Shown piece after piece: positions 16,135 through 25,379 of a DNA stretch of 39,136 nt. The DNA lies in the NCBI GenBank assembly GCA_020850315.1, contig JADZEY010000056.1:1-39136 (forward strand), read 5' to 3'. Below the pieces are notes generated by a model. That model saw only the letters and a list, made by a program, of their open reading frames with translations, had not been told where the DNA came from and did no database searches. A program made the position numbers and the translations under genes. The first letter of the stretch is position 1. Each line of letters starts with the position of its first letter. This DNA is from Armatimonadota bacterium. Lineage in GTDB: Bacteria > Bacteroidota > Ignavibacteria > OLB7.

Positions 16135-17514
16135 AATTCTCAACCATGGGGCGGACGATTCCGCGAAGGACTTGCCGAGGTCGCTTTCCGTTTTTCTGCT
16201 TCGCTGGATGTTGACGGGCGTTTGTTCCACGAGGACATCGCCGGCAGCATTGCCCACGCCCAGATGCTGGCCGATTGCGGAATCATCTCCGCCGAAGATG
16301 GTGCGGCAATTACACAAGGGTTGATCGCGCTTCGCGCCGATATTGAAGCTGGGCGTGTGGAGTTCCCCGCCGATGCCGAGGATATCCACATGGCTGTGGA
16401 GAAATTGTTGATTGAGAGAATCGGGCCCGCCGGGGGGCGGCTTCACACGGCGCGCAGCCGCAACGATCAAGTTGCGCTGGACATCAGGCTGTACCTGCGC
16501 CGCCGTGCCGATGAGATTGTGGAAAGCATTCGCCAACTGCAACGCGCCTTGCTTCGCCAGGCCGAACTTCACGCCGAAACAGTGATGCCCGGATACACGC
16601 ATTTGCAGCGTGCGCAACCGGTGCTGTTGGGTCATCATCTTTTGGCATATCTGCAGATGCTGGAGCGCGACCGCACACGCCTGTTGGATTGCCAACGCCG
16701 CGCCGATGCTTCCCCGCTTGGCGCGGCGGCCCTTGCCGGGACCTCCTTCCCGATTGATCGCCACGCCGTTGCTGCCAATCTTGGCTTTGCTGGGATTGTG
16801 GAAAACAGCATGGATGCCGTCAGCGCGCGCGACCACGTGATGGAGTTTGTGGCCGCTTGCAGCATCGGCATGTGCAACCTTAGCCGCCTTGCTGAAGAGG
16901 TGATACTGTGGGCCACAACGGAGTTCCGTTTCATTGAAATTGGCGATGCCTTCAGCACCGGAAGCAGCATCATGCCGCAAAAGAAAAACCCGGACATGGC
17001 GGAGTTGGTGCGGGGGAAAACAGGGCAAGCCTACGGCGCGCTGATCTCACTGCTCACCACCATGAAGGGCCTTCCCCTTTCCTACAATCGTGATATGCAG
17101 GAGGACAAGCGTCCGATGTTCCAAGCCGCCGACACGTGGGATGACTCGCTAACCATCATGGCCGGGATGCTTGACAACTCCACCTTCAACGCCAGCGTGA
17201 TGCAGGCGGCAGCAGCGGGCGGGTTCAGCACCGCCACGGAAATTGCCGACTACCTTGTCCGCTGCGGCACTCCCTTCCGCGATGCGCATGGCGTTGCCGG
17301 GGCTATTGTTGGCTACTGCGTTCAGCGGGGCCTGACGCTTGCCGAGCTTGATCTTCCAACGCTCCAGACGTTTTCCCCAGCCTTCGCCAGCGATATTTTC
17401 GATTACCTTGATCCCAACCTGGCCGTTCAGCAGCGCCGTTCCGCCGGGGGCGCGTCGCCGCAGGAGGTGGCGCGGCAGGTGGCATGGTGGAAAGGGGAGT
17501 TGGGAAGCCAATAG
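16129..17514 (+). CDS. argH: Argininosuccinate lyase
   Basis: This 461-residue member of the fumarase/aspartase superfamily splits argininosuccinate into arginine and fumarate, the last step of the pathway. The signature loop GSSIMPQKKNPD is at residues 278-289 with the catalytic Ser near 279-280. HTARSRNDQVALD (106-118) and the TH pair at 157-158 (GYTHLQRAQP) complete the active site. The first residues MTNSQ are encoded by the end of a heptamer array whose sequence also occurs, untranslated, before argF; the family-like part starts at PWGGRF. The gene closes the arginine cluster and has no evident terminator just downstream. Confidence 0.95.
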   Translation: MTNSQPWGGRFREGLAEVAFRFSASLDVDGRLFHEDIAGSIAHAQMLADCGIISAEDGAAITQGLIALRADIEAGRVEFPADAEDIHMAVEKLLIERIGPAGGRLHTARSRNDQVALDIRLYLRRRADEIVESIRQLQRALLRQAELHAETVMPGYTHLQRAQPVLLGHHLLAYLQMLERDRTRLLDCQRRADASPLGAAALAGTSFPIDRHAVAANLGFAGIVENSMDAVSARDHVMEFVAACSIGMCNLSRLAEEVILWATTEFRFIEIGDAFSTGSSIMPQKKNPDMAELVRGKTGQAYGALISLLTTMKGLPLSYNRDMQEDKRPMFQAADTWDDSLTIMAGMLDNSTFNASVMQAAAAGGFSTATEIADYLVRCGTPFRDAHGVAGAIVGYCVQRGLTLAELDLPTLQTFSPAFASDIFDYLDPNLAVQQRRSAGGASPQEVARQVAWWKGELGSQ

Positions 17515-17567
17515 GGTTGAAGCAATTCAGCATGGGCGGCGGAGTTCACTCCAGACCTCACCCTTCC

Positions 17568-17607
17568 GTCATTGATAGGAGTCTTCGACGAAGCACCGCG
17601 CAATGAC
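17568..17607. repeat. Palindromic intergenic repeat
   Basis: The element is bounded by GTCATTG (17568-17574) and its complement CAATGAC (17601-17607), with TTCGACGAAGCA inside. It resembles the widespread GTCATTG...CGACGAAGCA...CAATGAC intergenic palindromes of many bacterial genomes. It lies in the argH-pepF spacer. Only one full copy is seen here. Confidence 0.5.
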
Positions 17608-17717
17608 AAAAAAAACAGGAATGACAGCGGGAAAGTTTTCGCAAACTCCTTTAATTTGAGCGCAGCATACTCTGCAATTCAATATCTGCGAACCTTTCCT
17701 ACTTCCTATTCCCGACA

Positions 17718-19406
17718 ATGAACTACCGTTTTTATCCTGACCGTCCTGACTCCATCACTGCTGGCTTTGCACAGCAGGAGTACCAGGGCTTGCTTGAGAA
17801 ACTGGCGGCGGCTGAATCCGCTGCAACGCCCGATCAATGGTTCGAGCTGTTCGGCCAGTGGAGTGCTTTTAGCGGCTATTTGGGGGGAGAAGGAAGCCGC
17901 ATCAACTTCCGGTTTGCCGGGAACATGGCTGATAAGGACTTAGAAGAAAAGGAGCGATACTTCCGTGAAGAGGTCGCGCCGGTAATCACCAATGGCCGCC
18001 ACCAGTTTGTGAATGCCTTGCTGGGAAGCCAACACGCCGATGCCGTTGCCGAACGGTTTGGCAGCTACATGCTGCCAGTGCTGCGGAACAGCATGGAACC
18101 GCTGGACCCGATAAACACCACGCTGCGGGTGAAGGAAGGGCAAGCTGCCAACCGCTACAGCATGGTGATGGCCGTTGCCGAAGTGGAGTTCGACGGCAAG
18201 GTGATGTCGCTGAAGGAACTGGCCTCCTTTATGGACTCACCCGATGCCGAGCTTCGCAAAAAGGGATGGCTGGCAATGCGGGGTTGGGTGAGCGAACACC
18301 GTGATGAGTTTCGCCACATTTTCGATGAGCTTGTTGAAATCCGCCACCAGATGGCTTTGAATCTGGGGCATGACAACTTTGTCCCGCTTGGCTACTGCGG
18401 CATGGGGCGCACCGACTACGGGCCGGCAGAGGCTGCCAGCTTCCGCGAAAGTATCCGCACCTATGCCGTGCCGCTGCGCCGCCAGCTTGCCGCCGAACAC
18501 GCCGCACGGATTGGCGTGACCCAAGCACGTCCCTGGGATGCAGGGTACGATCCTGAGCTAACCATCCCCGCCGGGGTCGTTCCGGTTGAAACCCAGCTTG
18601 ACAGTGCCGAACGGATGTTCGACCGTATCTCCACCCACCTTGCCGACCACGTGCGCCGAATGCGTGCCGAAGGGCTGATTGATCTTGAGCATCGCCACGG
18701 CAAACGCTCCGGTGCCTTCTGCACGTGGTTCAGCGATGAAGGCCGCCCAGCTATTTTCTGCAACTCCACCGGAAATGCCGACGATGTCCGCACGTTGATC
18801 CATGAGATGGGCCACGCAATCCAGCACTGGGAAAGTGGCCCAATCGAGAACCTGATACTCCATTCCCCCACCGCCGACGCGTGCGAGATTCACTCGCTGG
18901 GATTGGAGTTCCTGACGCTGCCGTTTATTGATGAATTTTTCACCCCCGAGAACGCACGCAGGTTCCGACTTGGGCGGTGGCGGAAGGTGGTTGGCGCAAT
19001 GTGCTATCGGGCGCAGGTGGATGAGTTCCAACATTGGGTGTATGAGCATCCCACAGCCACCCCAGCCGAACGGGAAGCAGCTTGGGCAAGCATCGGCAAA
19101 CTGTATGATTCCGATCTTGATTATTCCGGCCTTGAGGAGCATCTGGGAACGCAGTGGTATCAGCTTCCGCATATCTTCCGCTCCCCATTCTACTACATTG
19201 ATTACGCCATTGCCGAAACCGCAGCAATGCAACTGGCCGTGATGGCCGAACAGGATCACGACCGCGCCATGCAAACCTATCTGCACCTGTGCCGCGTTGG
19301 CGGAACCATGGGGGTGCTTGATATTATCAGCAGTGCCGGGCTGCGCTCGCCGTTCGATCCTGAGTTGATGAAAGATTTGATGGCCCACGCAGCCGAACAG
19401 ATTTGA
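17718..19406 (+). CDS. M3-family oligoendopeptidase (PepF-like)
   Basis: This 562-residue zinc metallopeptidase of family M3 probably acts in the cytoplasm, since there is no signal peptide, and degrades short peptides. The zinc site is HEMGH (362-366), and the third ligand is probably Glu390 in DACEIHSLGLEFL. The long helical N-terminal region (about 1-200) is the usual lid of these oligopeptidases. Length and motifs match the PepF/oligoendopeptidase F group; M3 proteins of this size are also annotated simply as M3 family oligoendopeptidases. The start is preceded by TTCCT/CCCGACA-type short repeats with about 7-base spacing. A strong terminator follows at 19444, so it ends its transcription unit. 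Confidence 0.92.
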   Translation: MNYRFYPDRPDSITAGFAQQEYQGLLEKLAAAESAATPDQWFELFGQWSAFSGYLGGEGSRINFRFAGNMADKDLEEKERYFREEVAPVITNGRHQFVNALLGSQHADAVAERFGSYMLPVLRNSMEPLDPINTTLRVKEGQAANRYSMVMAVAEVEFDGKVMSLKELASFMDSPDAELRKKGWLAMRGWVSEHRDEFRHIFDELVEIRHQMALNLGHDNFVPLGYCGMGRTDYGPAEAASFRESIRTYAVPLRRQLAAEHAARIGVTQARPWDAGYDPELTIPAGVVPVETQLDSAERMFDRISTHLADHVRRMRAEGLIDLEHRHGKRSGAFCTWFSDEGRPAIFCNSTGNADDVRTLIHEMGHAIQHWESGPIENLILHSPTADACEIHSLGLEFLTLPFIDEFFTPENARRFRLGRWRKVVGAMCYRAQVDEFQHWVYEHPTATPAEREAAWASIGKLYDSDLDYSGLEEHLGTQWYQLPHIFRSPFYYIDYAIAETAAMQLAVMAEQDHDRAMQTYLHLCRVGGTMGVLDIISSAGLRSPFDPELMKDLMAHAAEQI

Positions 19407-19443
19407 TTTTGCCCACACAGCCGGGCAAGCCCAGCAAGCTAAC

Positions 19444-19478
19444 GGGGGGATATGGAGTTCAGCACTCCATATCCCCCC
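19444..19478 (+). terminator. Rho-independent terminator after the oligoendopeptidase gene
   Basis: A perfect 15-bp stem (GGGGGGATATGGAGT with ACTCCATATCCCCCC) encloses a five-base loop and is followed by GACGATTTTTCTG, with five consecutive T. It lies 38 bases after the stop codon. The 220 bases beyond it, up to 19698, contain no gene that I can support. Confidence 0.9.
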
Positions 19479-19698
19479 GACGATTTTTCTGTGTTGGGAA
19501 ACTCTATGGCGAAGACGACTTACCCACAGGGCAGATTCCGCCGCCGAACTCAGATTTTTTTTTCATCACCCTTTCCATCAGGCCTGCTCTGAGCACGTTT
19601 TCGGGAGGTGGGGAAGTACCTTGTTGCCCAGTTGTTCGCTTCGGTTTGGCGCGGCCAACAGTTCAACAAAACGATAATCCTTTAACCTGACAACAGCC

Positions 19699-20181
19699 GT
19701 GAACACGATTCTTTCTTCCCGCCTTTTTGCAGTTGCTGCAACGCTCATCACAACGTGGGCACTACTGACGATTGCCGCCAGTGCTCAAACAAGCACACAG
19801 ATAAAAGAGAAGGGAGCGGAGAGAGTGGAAGCGGAAGTGCAGGAGTTGCAATGGATCGTTTTCAGCGACCTGCCACCGTATCAGGTTCAATTGGATGTTG
19901 CCACGCCAGACACGCGCGGAACCGCAGTGGTGAAAGTACAGGTTGGCGATACTGCCACAACAGCACAGATGCTAACGATGGATTATGGGCTTTGCTACGC
20001 TGAATCCATATTTGCTGAGGATATGAACAATGATGGCTACGTGGATCTGGCGCTGGTTTGTGTTGATCGCGACAACGGAAGCAGCACCGTGCTTCGTTCC
20101 TGGCTGTTTGATTCCGTTGCTGGGAAGTTCGTCCCCAACCCAACCGACCGCCTTGTGGCTGCCGACGAACGGCGTGATTAA
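19699..20181 (+). CDS. Secreted hypothetical protein with an EF-hand-like calcium motif
   Basis: This 160-residue protein begins at a GTG (19699). The signal peptide is clear (about 1-29, ending TIAASAQ). After a charged linker (KEKGAERVEAEVQ) comes a small beta-rich domain that contains DMNNDGYVDLALV (about 112-124). This D-x-N-x-D-G-x-x-D loop is typical of VCBS/FG-GAP or dockerin-like calcium-binding repeats. One repeat alone is too little for a propeller, so the fold is uncertain. It could be a periplasmic or surface protein. It is followed by a hairpin terminator shared with the convergent gene. No enzymatic motif is visible. Confidence 0.7.
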   Translation: MNTILSSRLFAVAATLITTWALLTIAASAQTSTQIKEKGAERVEAEVQELQWIVFSDLPPYQVQLDVATPDTRGTAVVKVQVGDTATTAQMLTMDYGLCYAESIFAEDMNNDGYVDLALVCVDRDNGSSTVLRSWLFDSVAGKFVPNPTDRLVAADERRD

Positions 20182-20193
20182 GCAACAACATAA

Positions 20194-20240
20194 CCACGGC
20201 TTCTGGGCTTCCTCGTGTACCTTCGGCCCGGAAGCCGTGG
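20194..20240. terminator. Bidirectional terminator between convergent genes
   Basis: CCACGGCTTC (20194-20203) pairs perfectly with GAAGCCGTGG (20231-20240). GGGC/GCCC extends the stem after one T-G pair, leaving a 17-base loop. ATTATTTTTC follows on the plus strand. It lies 12 bases after the upstream stop and 23 bases from the end of the facing gene, so it can serve both. Confidence 0.8.
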
Positions 20241-20263
20241 ATTATTTTTCTCCCCCGCCCTCT

Positions 20264-21415
20264 CTACTTCATTTCTTCCCTTGCTTGCCTGCTGCCTCGG
20301 TATGCAGCAATCACAGTGAGCAGTGTCCCTGCCAAAAATGCCCCAGGCATATACACAAGAACCAGCGCAATGGCCGAGCCGTAGCCATAGCCGCGAGCAA
20401 GCTGGTTGCCAAGTTGATTGCTGACAATGGAACTGGCCAGCAGCATTGTGCCCAGCACCAACAATGCCCATCCAGCACCTGCCAGCAGCGCGACCGGAAC
20501 ACTCCATCCCGGCGTTTTGTTTGATTGAACCAGCCATTTTCCAGTCCGTTTCCCAACCATCCAACAGAGTGCGATTCCCAATAACGAAGCAACGATTGGA
20601 AGCCCATCATCAAGGTAGCGAAGGTAGCTTGGGGCTGGCATGGCGAAGGAGATAGAGATTGCATCCGCCGGAACCCCTTGCCACGTCCCTTTCCAGCCAC
20701 TTTCCGATACCGTCATTGCAGGAGTAGTGGAAACTTCCCAGCCCGTTGGGGCTGCCACCACAGCTTCCAGCGTCCCGAACCCACCCCACTGCCGCGCCGG
20801 AGCCAGCACGTATGCGAACTGCCACAGCTTGGCCATTCGGCCCCCGGATGAGTTGGATGTTGGCTGAGCCTGATAGCGAACGCGAACGATATGCTGGCCG
20901 GAAGGTATCTGCAGAGTAAACCGTATAACCCCTTCGTTCCGCGCTTCGTAGCGGATGGAGTCGTTGCCATTCAACCCTGGCGTGGCCGTCGGGATTCGCC
21001 ATTGCGGTGGCAGCGAGTCGGTTTGCGTAAACGCCACGGCTATCGGCACTGGGTTTCCATCCATCGTGACTTGGATGGTGAACGTTGTATCGGGAACGCT
21101 TTGGTTGCCGTTGGTGGCGTACCGCACCCCCATTGCCCCGGGAAGAAACAGCAGCGGGATGGTGCGTTCGGAACCGTTGTTGACGATGGTGTATTCTGCG
21201 CTCACCCACCCGTAGCGTTCTCCAGCTCCGATAGGGGTCATATCAATCCGGAGGCTCTCGTACAGGACGGTGATGGAGTCCAGCATCGCCGATGGCTCAC
21301 CAACCACATCCCCTGCCTGAACGGGGTTTGCCATGTTTGCCCGCAAGCTGGTTGGCACTATCAGGGTGAGCAACAAAAAGCCGCAGAAGAGAGCGTGAAC
21401 AGTGGAGAGGATCAT
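20264..21415 (-). CDS. Membrane protein with extracytoplasmic beta domain, unknown function
   Basis: This protein has 383 residues from the ATG at 21415, chosen because MILSTVHALFCGFLLLTLIV is a signal or anchor segment. The next ~230 residues look like a soluble beta-sandwich region outside the cytoplasm (SAEYTIVNNGSERTIPLLFLP). The C-terminal ~110 residues hold three hydrophobic helices (GLPIVASLLGIALCWMVG; VALLAGAGWALLVLGTMLLA; IALVLVYMPGAFLAGTLLTV) and end in a basic tail. I recognise no family. An Ig-like periplasmic domain on a small membrane bundle suggests a receptor, chaperone or envelope-structure role. It is divergent from the DUF2807 lipoprotein gene (161 bases between starts) and shares a terminator with the facing gene. 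Confidence 0.75.
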   Translation of the reverse strand: MILSTVHALFCGFLLLTLIVPTSLRANMANPVQAGDVVGEPSAMLDSITVLYESLRIDMTPIGAGERYGWVSAEYTIVNNGSERTIPLLFLPGAMGVRYATNGNQSVPDTTFTIQVTMDGNPVPIAVAFTQTDSLPPQWRIPTATPGLNGNDSIRYEARNEGVIRFTLQIPSGQHIVRVRYQAQPTSNSSGGRMAKLWQFAYVLAPARQWGGFGTLEAVVAAPTGWEVSTTPAMTVSESGWKGTWQGVPADAISISFAMPAPSYLRYLDDGLPIVASLLGIALCWMVGKRTGKWLVQSNKTPGWSVPVALLAGAGWALLVLGTMLLASSIVSNQLGNQLARGYGYGSAIALVLVYMPGAFLAGTLLTVIAAYRGSRQAREEMK

Positions 21416-21576
21416 GACAGATTTCGCAGTTGTTGTTATCAAAAGGGCTTGGCATATCCGGCATAAAATACAGCACGTTCTTCCCGCTGCCATGTTACTT
21501 CTTTCATGGTTGCAACCTTTGCGGGAATTCACAGTCTCTGCCGGCCACATGCCTCATCAACAACCTTCCATACGCA

Positions 21577-22329
21577 ATGAACACCTTCTACAAACTGCTG
21601 ATTACAATGGGACTTACAGGGCTATCTATCACCGCGTGCAACCGATTTCCGCTGGGTGGATGCATTGAAGGCAATGGCGAATTAATCACAGAAAACCGTG
21701 CGCTTGCGCCATTCCACAGCATTGTGGTGGATGGGAGCATGGATGTGCGGCTGGCACAAGCCGGGGAGCAATCTCTGAAGCTGCAAGCGGAGGCGAACCT
21801 GCTGCCGATTATCACCACAACTATCGAAAACGGCGTGCTGACGATTAGCTCCAAGGAGGGCTACTGCACCACCAAAGGGGTGACGGTGTTTGCCACCATG
21901 CCGGAAGTCCGTTCGGTGGCGATTGAGGGATCGGGGGATGTTGCTGCCGAGGGGACTATTGCTGCCGGAACAGCCACCGGGGCCGCAGCAAGCGGAAAGC
22001 TCTCCTTCTCGATTGACGGATCGGGATCCATCACGGTTCCGGTGCAATCGGATGAACTGATAGCCAGCATCGGCGGAAGCGGCGATGTGTTCCTGAAAGG
22101 GAGTAGCCGTGCGTTCAAAGGGGAGATAAACGGCAGTGGGAATATCGTAGCCGACGAGCTACAAACACAGCAATGCACCATTTCCATCAACGGCAGCGGC
22201 GATGCCAGCGTACACGCGGCAAGCGAACTGTACGTGACCATCAATGGCAGTGGTGATGTTGTCTATGCTGGCAATCCGCCAACCTTCCGGAGCACTATCA
22301 ACGGGTCGGGGGATGTCAGGAAACGGTAA
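21577..22329 (+). CDS. DUF2807-family lipoprotein (GIN-domain, GSGD repeats)
   Basis: This 250-residue lipoprotein starts at the ATG at 21577. The signal peptide ends in LSITAC, an acceptable lipobox, with the cysteine at about residue 21. The mature part matches the GIN-domain pattern of the DUF2807 family: FHSIVVDGSMDVRLAQAGEQ followed by a ladder of GSGDV, GSGSI, GSGNI and GSGDA turns at roughly 20-residue spacing. This predicts a right-handed beta-helix or solenoid. Such proteins are very common in Bacteroidota and lie in the envelope; a head-domain or adhesin-like role has been proposed from fold similarity but is not firm. The protein ends in GSGDVRKR. Confidence 0.85.
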   Translation: MNTFYKLLITMGLTGLSITACNRFPLGGCIEGNGELITENRALAPFHSIVVDGSMDVRLAQAGEQSLKLQAEANLLPIITTTIENGVLTISSKEGYCTTKGVTVFATMPEVRSVAIEGSGDVAAEGTIAAGTATGAAASGKLSFSIDGSGSITVPVQSDELIASIGGSGDVFLKGSSRAFKGEINGSGNIVADELQTQQCTISINGSGDASVHAASELYVTINGSGDVVYAGNPPTFRSTINGSGDVRKR

Positions 22330-22573
22330 TTCTTGAATTGCCGAACTCCATGTTGATTCGTGCGGGCTGGGGCCAGTGGCCGTAGCCCGCATCGCTATCT
22401 GAAGGCTCTCTCTCTCATCACTCCATCATGATTCCGTCGTTGTCCCGTCATTGCCAAGATGAAGGCACACTCTGTCCGGGATGCCGATTTTTCTGCTTCT
22501 CTCCATCTCATTTTCAAAATTTGATTTGCCTTGCCCCTTGCATCGTAGCTTGCGATGGGCGAAATTCGGGGGA

Positions 22574-23176
22574 GTGAAGCGTCAATCCAGAAACCAACGC
22601 TTCAAGGAGGCACGATTCCCCAGGTTTATTCCGATATCTGATGATGGTGTTACCGCGCCTGTTCCGGCGACGCTGGGCAACAAAGTGCTGGTGCTGAACC
22701 AGAATTACGAACCGCTCAGCGTCTGCAATGTCCAGAAAGCAGTGGTGTTGTTATGGCTTGGCAAAGCTGAGTTAATTGCAATCCGCCCCGATCGCATCTT
22801 GCGGACGATACGCTCGCGCTATCCCTATCCCAGCGTTGTTCGGCTTCACATGTACGTCCATGTTCCGTTCAAAAAGGTGGAACTAACACGCAAGAACATT
22901 CTGCGCCGGGATCATTTCCGGTGCGCGTACTGCGCCCGCCCAACGCCCCCGCTGACGATTGACCACATTTTTCCGAAATCACGCGGTGGCGGCGATACTT
23001 GGGAGAATTTGGTTTGTGCCTGCGTCCGGTGCAACAACCGCAAAGGGGACCGCACGCCCGATGAAGCGGGGATGCGACTGCTCTTCCGTCCCTTCCGCCC
23101 AAACCACGTCACCTTTATCCAGAACGTGGTGGGAACGGTGGAAAGCGAATGGGAGCCGTATCTGTTTATGCGTTAA
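22574..23176 (+). CDS. HNH endonuclease
   Basis: This gives 200 residues from a GTG at 22574; an ATG at 22481 would add 31 residues that do not look like part of the family. The N-terminal [20 protein letters not shown] is the characteristic opening of a widespread bacterial HNH family. The nuclease core has CAYC, then [32 protein letters not shown], with the catalytic histidine in IDH and paired CxxC zinc ligands. Many of these are stand-alone chromosomal genes, not part of restriction systems or mobile introns, and their cellular job is not established. No methylase, intron or phage gene is nearby. It follows the lipoprotein gene after about 240 bases. Confidence 0.88.
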   Translation: MKRQSRNQRFKEARFPRFIPISDDGVTAPVPATLGNKVLVLNQNYEPLSVCNVQKAVVLLWLGKAELIAIRPDRILRTIRSRYPYPSVVRLHMYVHVPFKKVELTRKNILRRDHFRCAYCARPTPPLTIDHIFPKSRGGGDTWENLVCACVRCNNRKGDRTPDEAGMRLLFRPFRPNHVTFIQNVVGTVESEWEPYLFMR

Positions 23177-23291
23177 GCACGACAACCGGAACTCCAGTTT
23201 ATCGCTACTGCCATCATGATAGCTTGTGTCGGCGGTGAGCCATTCCGCTTGCCGCTGGTTTTGTTTGCTCTTTTTGCTTCCCAAACCTTCC

Positions 23292-23525
23292 ATGCCGCAA
23301 CCTTCTCAGCAAGTTCCTGCCGGTAGTTCCCCACTGATTGACCGCGCCAAACGCGCTGGTTGTTGGGCTGTGGGCACGCTGCTGCTTGCCTTATTCTTCG
23401 TTATCGGAACACTTATCTCACTGCTGAATGGTGATCTTCTAACAACAATCCAGGGGGGGGCGTTGGCGGCGGTGGGGGTTGGGCTTGCCATCTATTTGGC
23501 ACAACGACACCAACGGAAACGGTAG
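23292..23525 (+). CDS. Small two-helix membrane protein
   Basis: This 77-residue protein starts at the ATG at 23292 (MPQPSQQVPAG). It has two hydrophobic helices, about 26-46 (WAVGTLLLALFFVIGTLISLL) and about 52-70 (ending VGVGLAIYLAQ), with a basic C-terminus QRHQRKR. An eight-G run at 23453-23460 encodes part of the second helix and could slip. I recognise no family. It sits between the HNH nuclease gene and the convergent DMT transporter. The clean two-helix pattern supports a real membrane protein. Confidence 0.55.
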   Translation: MPQPSQQVPAGSSPLIDRAKRAGCWAVGTLLLALFFVIGTLISLLNGDLLTTIQGGALAAVGVGLAIYLAQRHQRKR

Positions 23526-23556
23526 GCCACGCATCCATTTCGCTCCCTTTCCCCCG

Positions 23557-24390
23557 CTATGTTTTTTTTGCCAGATAGATACCCCGTCCAGTGACCGCAG
23601 CAATCACAAACGCACCGCCAAGAAGTGACAGAAACGACGGACGTTCACCATAAAACAGCATCACCCAGACGGGGTTCAGCAACGGCTCCAACATCGGTAT
23701 CAACGCCCCTTCAATCGCGCTCACCTTCCCAACGCCACGCACAAAAAGAATGTAGCCAAGCCCAAGCTGCACCACCCCAAGCAATACCAAATAGAGCAGA
23801 TCATTCCCCTGCGGAGCCGCGCCAACGGCAAACGGAAGGCCAATCAGTGCGGTAAGGATATTCCCAAACAGCACCATCTGCAGCGCCGCGCCCGGGGTGT
23901 GGCCACGGCGAAGCGCGATCACCGTCAGCGCAAAAAAAAGGCCGCTGACAATCGCCAGCACATTGCCAGCCATGCCATCGGCCGAAAGCTGATCCAGGAA
24001 GAAGAAGGACATCCCTGCCATCACCGCCGCCACCGTCAACCAGTCAATCCGGGTGATCCGTTCGTTCAGCAGCCACGGACTTAGCAGTGCAACATGGATT
24101 GGAGCGGTGTATTGCAGCAGAATGGCGTTGGCCGCAGTGGTCAGCTTGGTGGCCGTGACAAACAGCAGAACGGTTCCGGCGTAGGCAACCGCACCAAACC
24201 ACACGGCTGGCGTTGGTTTTTTCCAAGAGGCACCGCGTGCCAGCAGTGCAATCATTACCGCAGCAATCGCGCTGCGCCCGCCGGCAATCACCAGCGAATC
24301 GAAGGAGATCAACTTGATCCACAAGCCGCCGAAACTCCAGAACGCCGCCGCAGCAATCAGGAATATCACCCCTTTGGTCTGGTCGTTCAT
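23557..24390 (-). CDS. EamA/DMT-family transporter
   Basis: This 277-residue protein has about ten hydrophobic helices arranged as two EamA repeats (roughly 5-135 and 145-275), the typical size and layout of drug/metabolite transporter family exporters. The first repeat contains GGRSAIAAVMIALLARG, and the second ends with EPLLNPVWVMLFYGERPS, a conserved EamA motif. Family members export amino acids, nucleobases or other small metabolites; the substrate cannot be told. It lies 39 bases downstream of the PIG-L deacetylase gene on the same strand, so the two may be co-transcribed. Nothing suggests a shared pathway. Confidence 0.93.
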   Translation of the reverse strand: MNDQTKGVIFLIAAAAFWSFGGLWIKLISFDSLVIAGGRSAIAAVMIALLARGASWKKPTPAVWFGAVAYAGTVLLFVTATKLTTAANAILLQYTAPIHVALLSPWLLNERITRIDWLTVAAVMAGMSFFFLDQLSADGMAGNVLAIVSGLFFALTVIALRRGHTPGAALQMVLFGNILTALIGLPFAVGAAPQGNDLLYLVLLGVVQLGLGYILFVRGVGKVSAIEGALIPMLEPLLNPVWVMLFYGERPSFLSLLGGAFVIAAVTGRGIYLAKKT

Positions 24391-24429
24391 GGAAGGCGCA
24401 GATAAAAATTGCGGAGTGTTGAAATGCTT

Positions 24430-25140
24430 TTACAGCCCTGCGGTCACATCGGCCACTGGCGGCTGGAACTGCTCTTGGTAAAATTCAAAATAGTGCGTTC
24501 CCCCTGCCACATCCATCACCTTTGACTTGGTAATCACTTCGGCGTAGGAGACGTAGCACCGCAACCCATTCCGCATCTGCTCGGCATCCTGGTCGGACAC
24601 TTCAACGATGCAGTCAATCTCCTCTATCTTGGAGCGCTTCAGCGGGAAAACGCTGGCTTCGATATCGGTGTTGGCCGGGCCAAGCGTGTAGAAGGCAAGC
24701 CGTTTCAGGTAATCGGCACCGTGGTCACGAAGCTCCAGAAAAACGCGCTTGGCAATCGCGTGCATCACCAAATGATCTTCAAACCCGCTGATGCCATGCA
24801 CCGGATAGGAGACGATGATGTTCGGTTGCAACCGTTGGATATGTTCGGCAACTACCCGCTCGATTTCACGCGGATCCATCTCCTTCATCCCGCTGTCGGG
24901 AAGATCCAGAACGGTCATGCTGGTTAGGCCCAGCACCTTCTCAACCTCCAACATTTCGCGGTGGCGAACCTCCCCCATTTCTTCAATGCTTAGCCCCAGC
25001 GTGTGGCGGACTTTGGTGGCCCCCCCTTTGGTCAGCGTCAACAGGTGAACTTCGTGGCCCTGGCGCAGTTGCTGTGCCATTGGTGCCGCCGGCCCGAACG
25101 ACTCATCATCGGGATGTGGGAAGATGTAGAGAAATCGCAT
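24430..25140 (-). CDS. PIG-L/LmbE-family deacetylase
   Basis: This 236-residue zinc-dependent N-deacetylase has the hallmark PHPDDE (8-13) right after the first beta strand, and a later VSYPVHGISGFEDHLVMHAI segment that carries the third zinc ligand region. Family members remove acetyl groups from N-acetylglucosaminyl-type substrates, for example in bacillithiol or mycothiol synthesis or in antibiotic self-modification. Bacteroidota often make bacillithiol, so a BshB-like role is possible, but no bshA or bshC is nearby. There is no signal peptide, so it should be cytoplasmic. It is divergent from the sensor kinase and lies upstream of the DMT transporter. Confidence 0.9.
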   Translation of the reverse strand: MRFLYIFPHPDDESFGPAAPMAQQLRQGHEVHLLTLTKGGATKVRHTLGLSIEEMGEVRHREMLEVEKVLGLTSMTVLDLPDSGMKEMDPREIERVVAEHIQRLQPNIIVSYPVHGISGFEDHLVMHAIAKRVFLELRDHGADYLKRLAFYTLGPANTDIEASVFPLKRSKIEEIDCIVEVSDQDAEQMRNGLRCYVSYAEVITKSKVMDVAGGTHYFEFYQEQFQPPVADVTAGL

Positions 25141-25379
25141 GGTCTGTTCTGTGAGTAGGTTGATGGGAAAGGATAACGCGGGCGAAGATACAAGGAGAAG
25201 AGCAAGTTGCAGCTATCCGCCGGCCAGCGTAACGGGAACGGCGGTTCCTTCTCAGCAATGGATTGATTCCCCGAACAGGGGCAACCCACGCCATAATCGG
25301 CGGCAGTATCCAACACTGCGTGGCATATTGCTGTTGCTGGTTTCCAGCCATTTCATGCACTTGCTCCCACTGCTTGCCG

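Noticed and set aside
21440-21470. Sigma-54 promoter upstream of the DUF2807 gene (TTGGCATATCCGGCAT)
   Set aside because: The GG and GC elements are separated by eight bases instead of ten.
22481-23176. HNH nuclease as a homing endonuclease, intron or restriction gene
   Set aside because: There is no reverse transcriptase, interrupted host gene, methylase or phage gene nearby, and its N-terminal motif belongs to a common stand-alone family.
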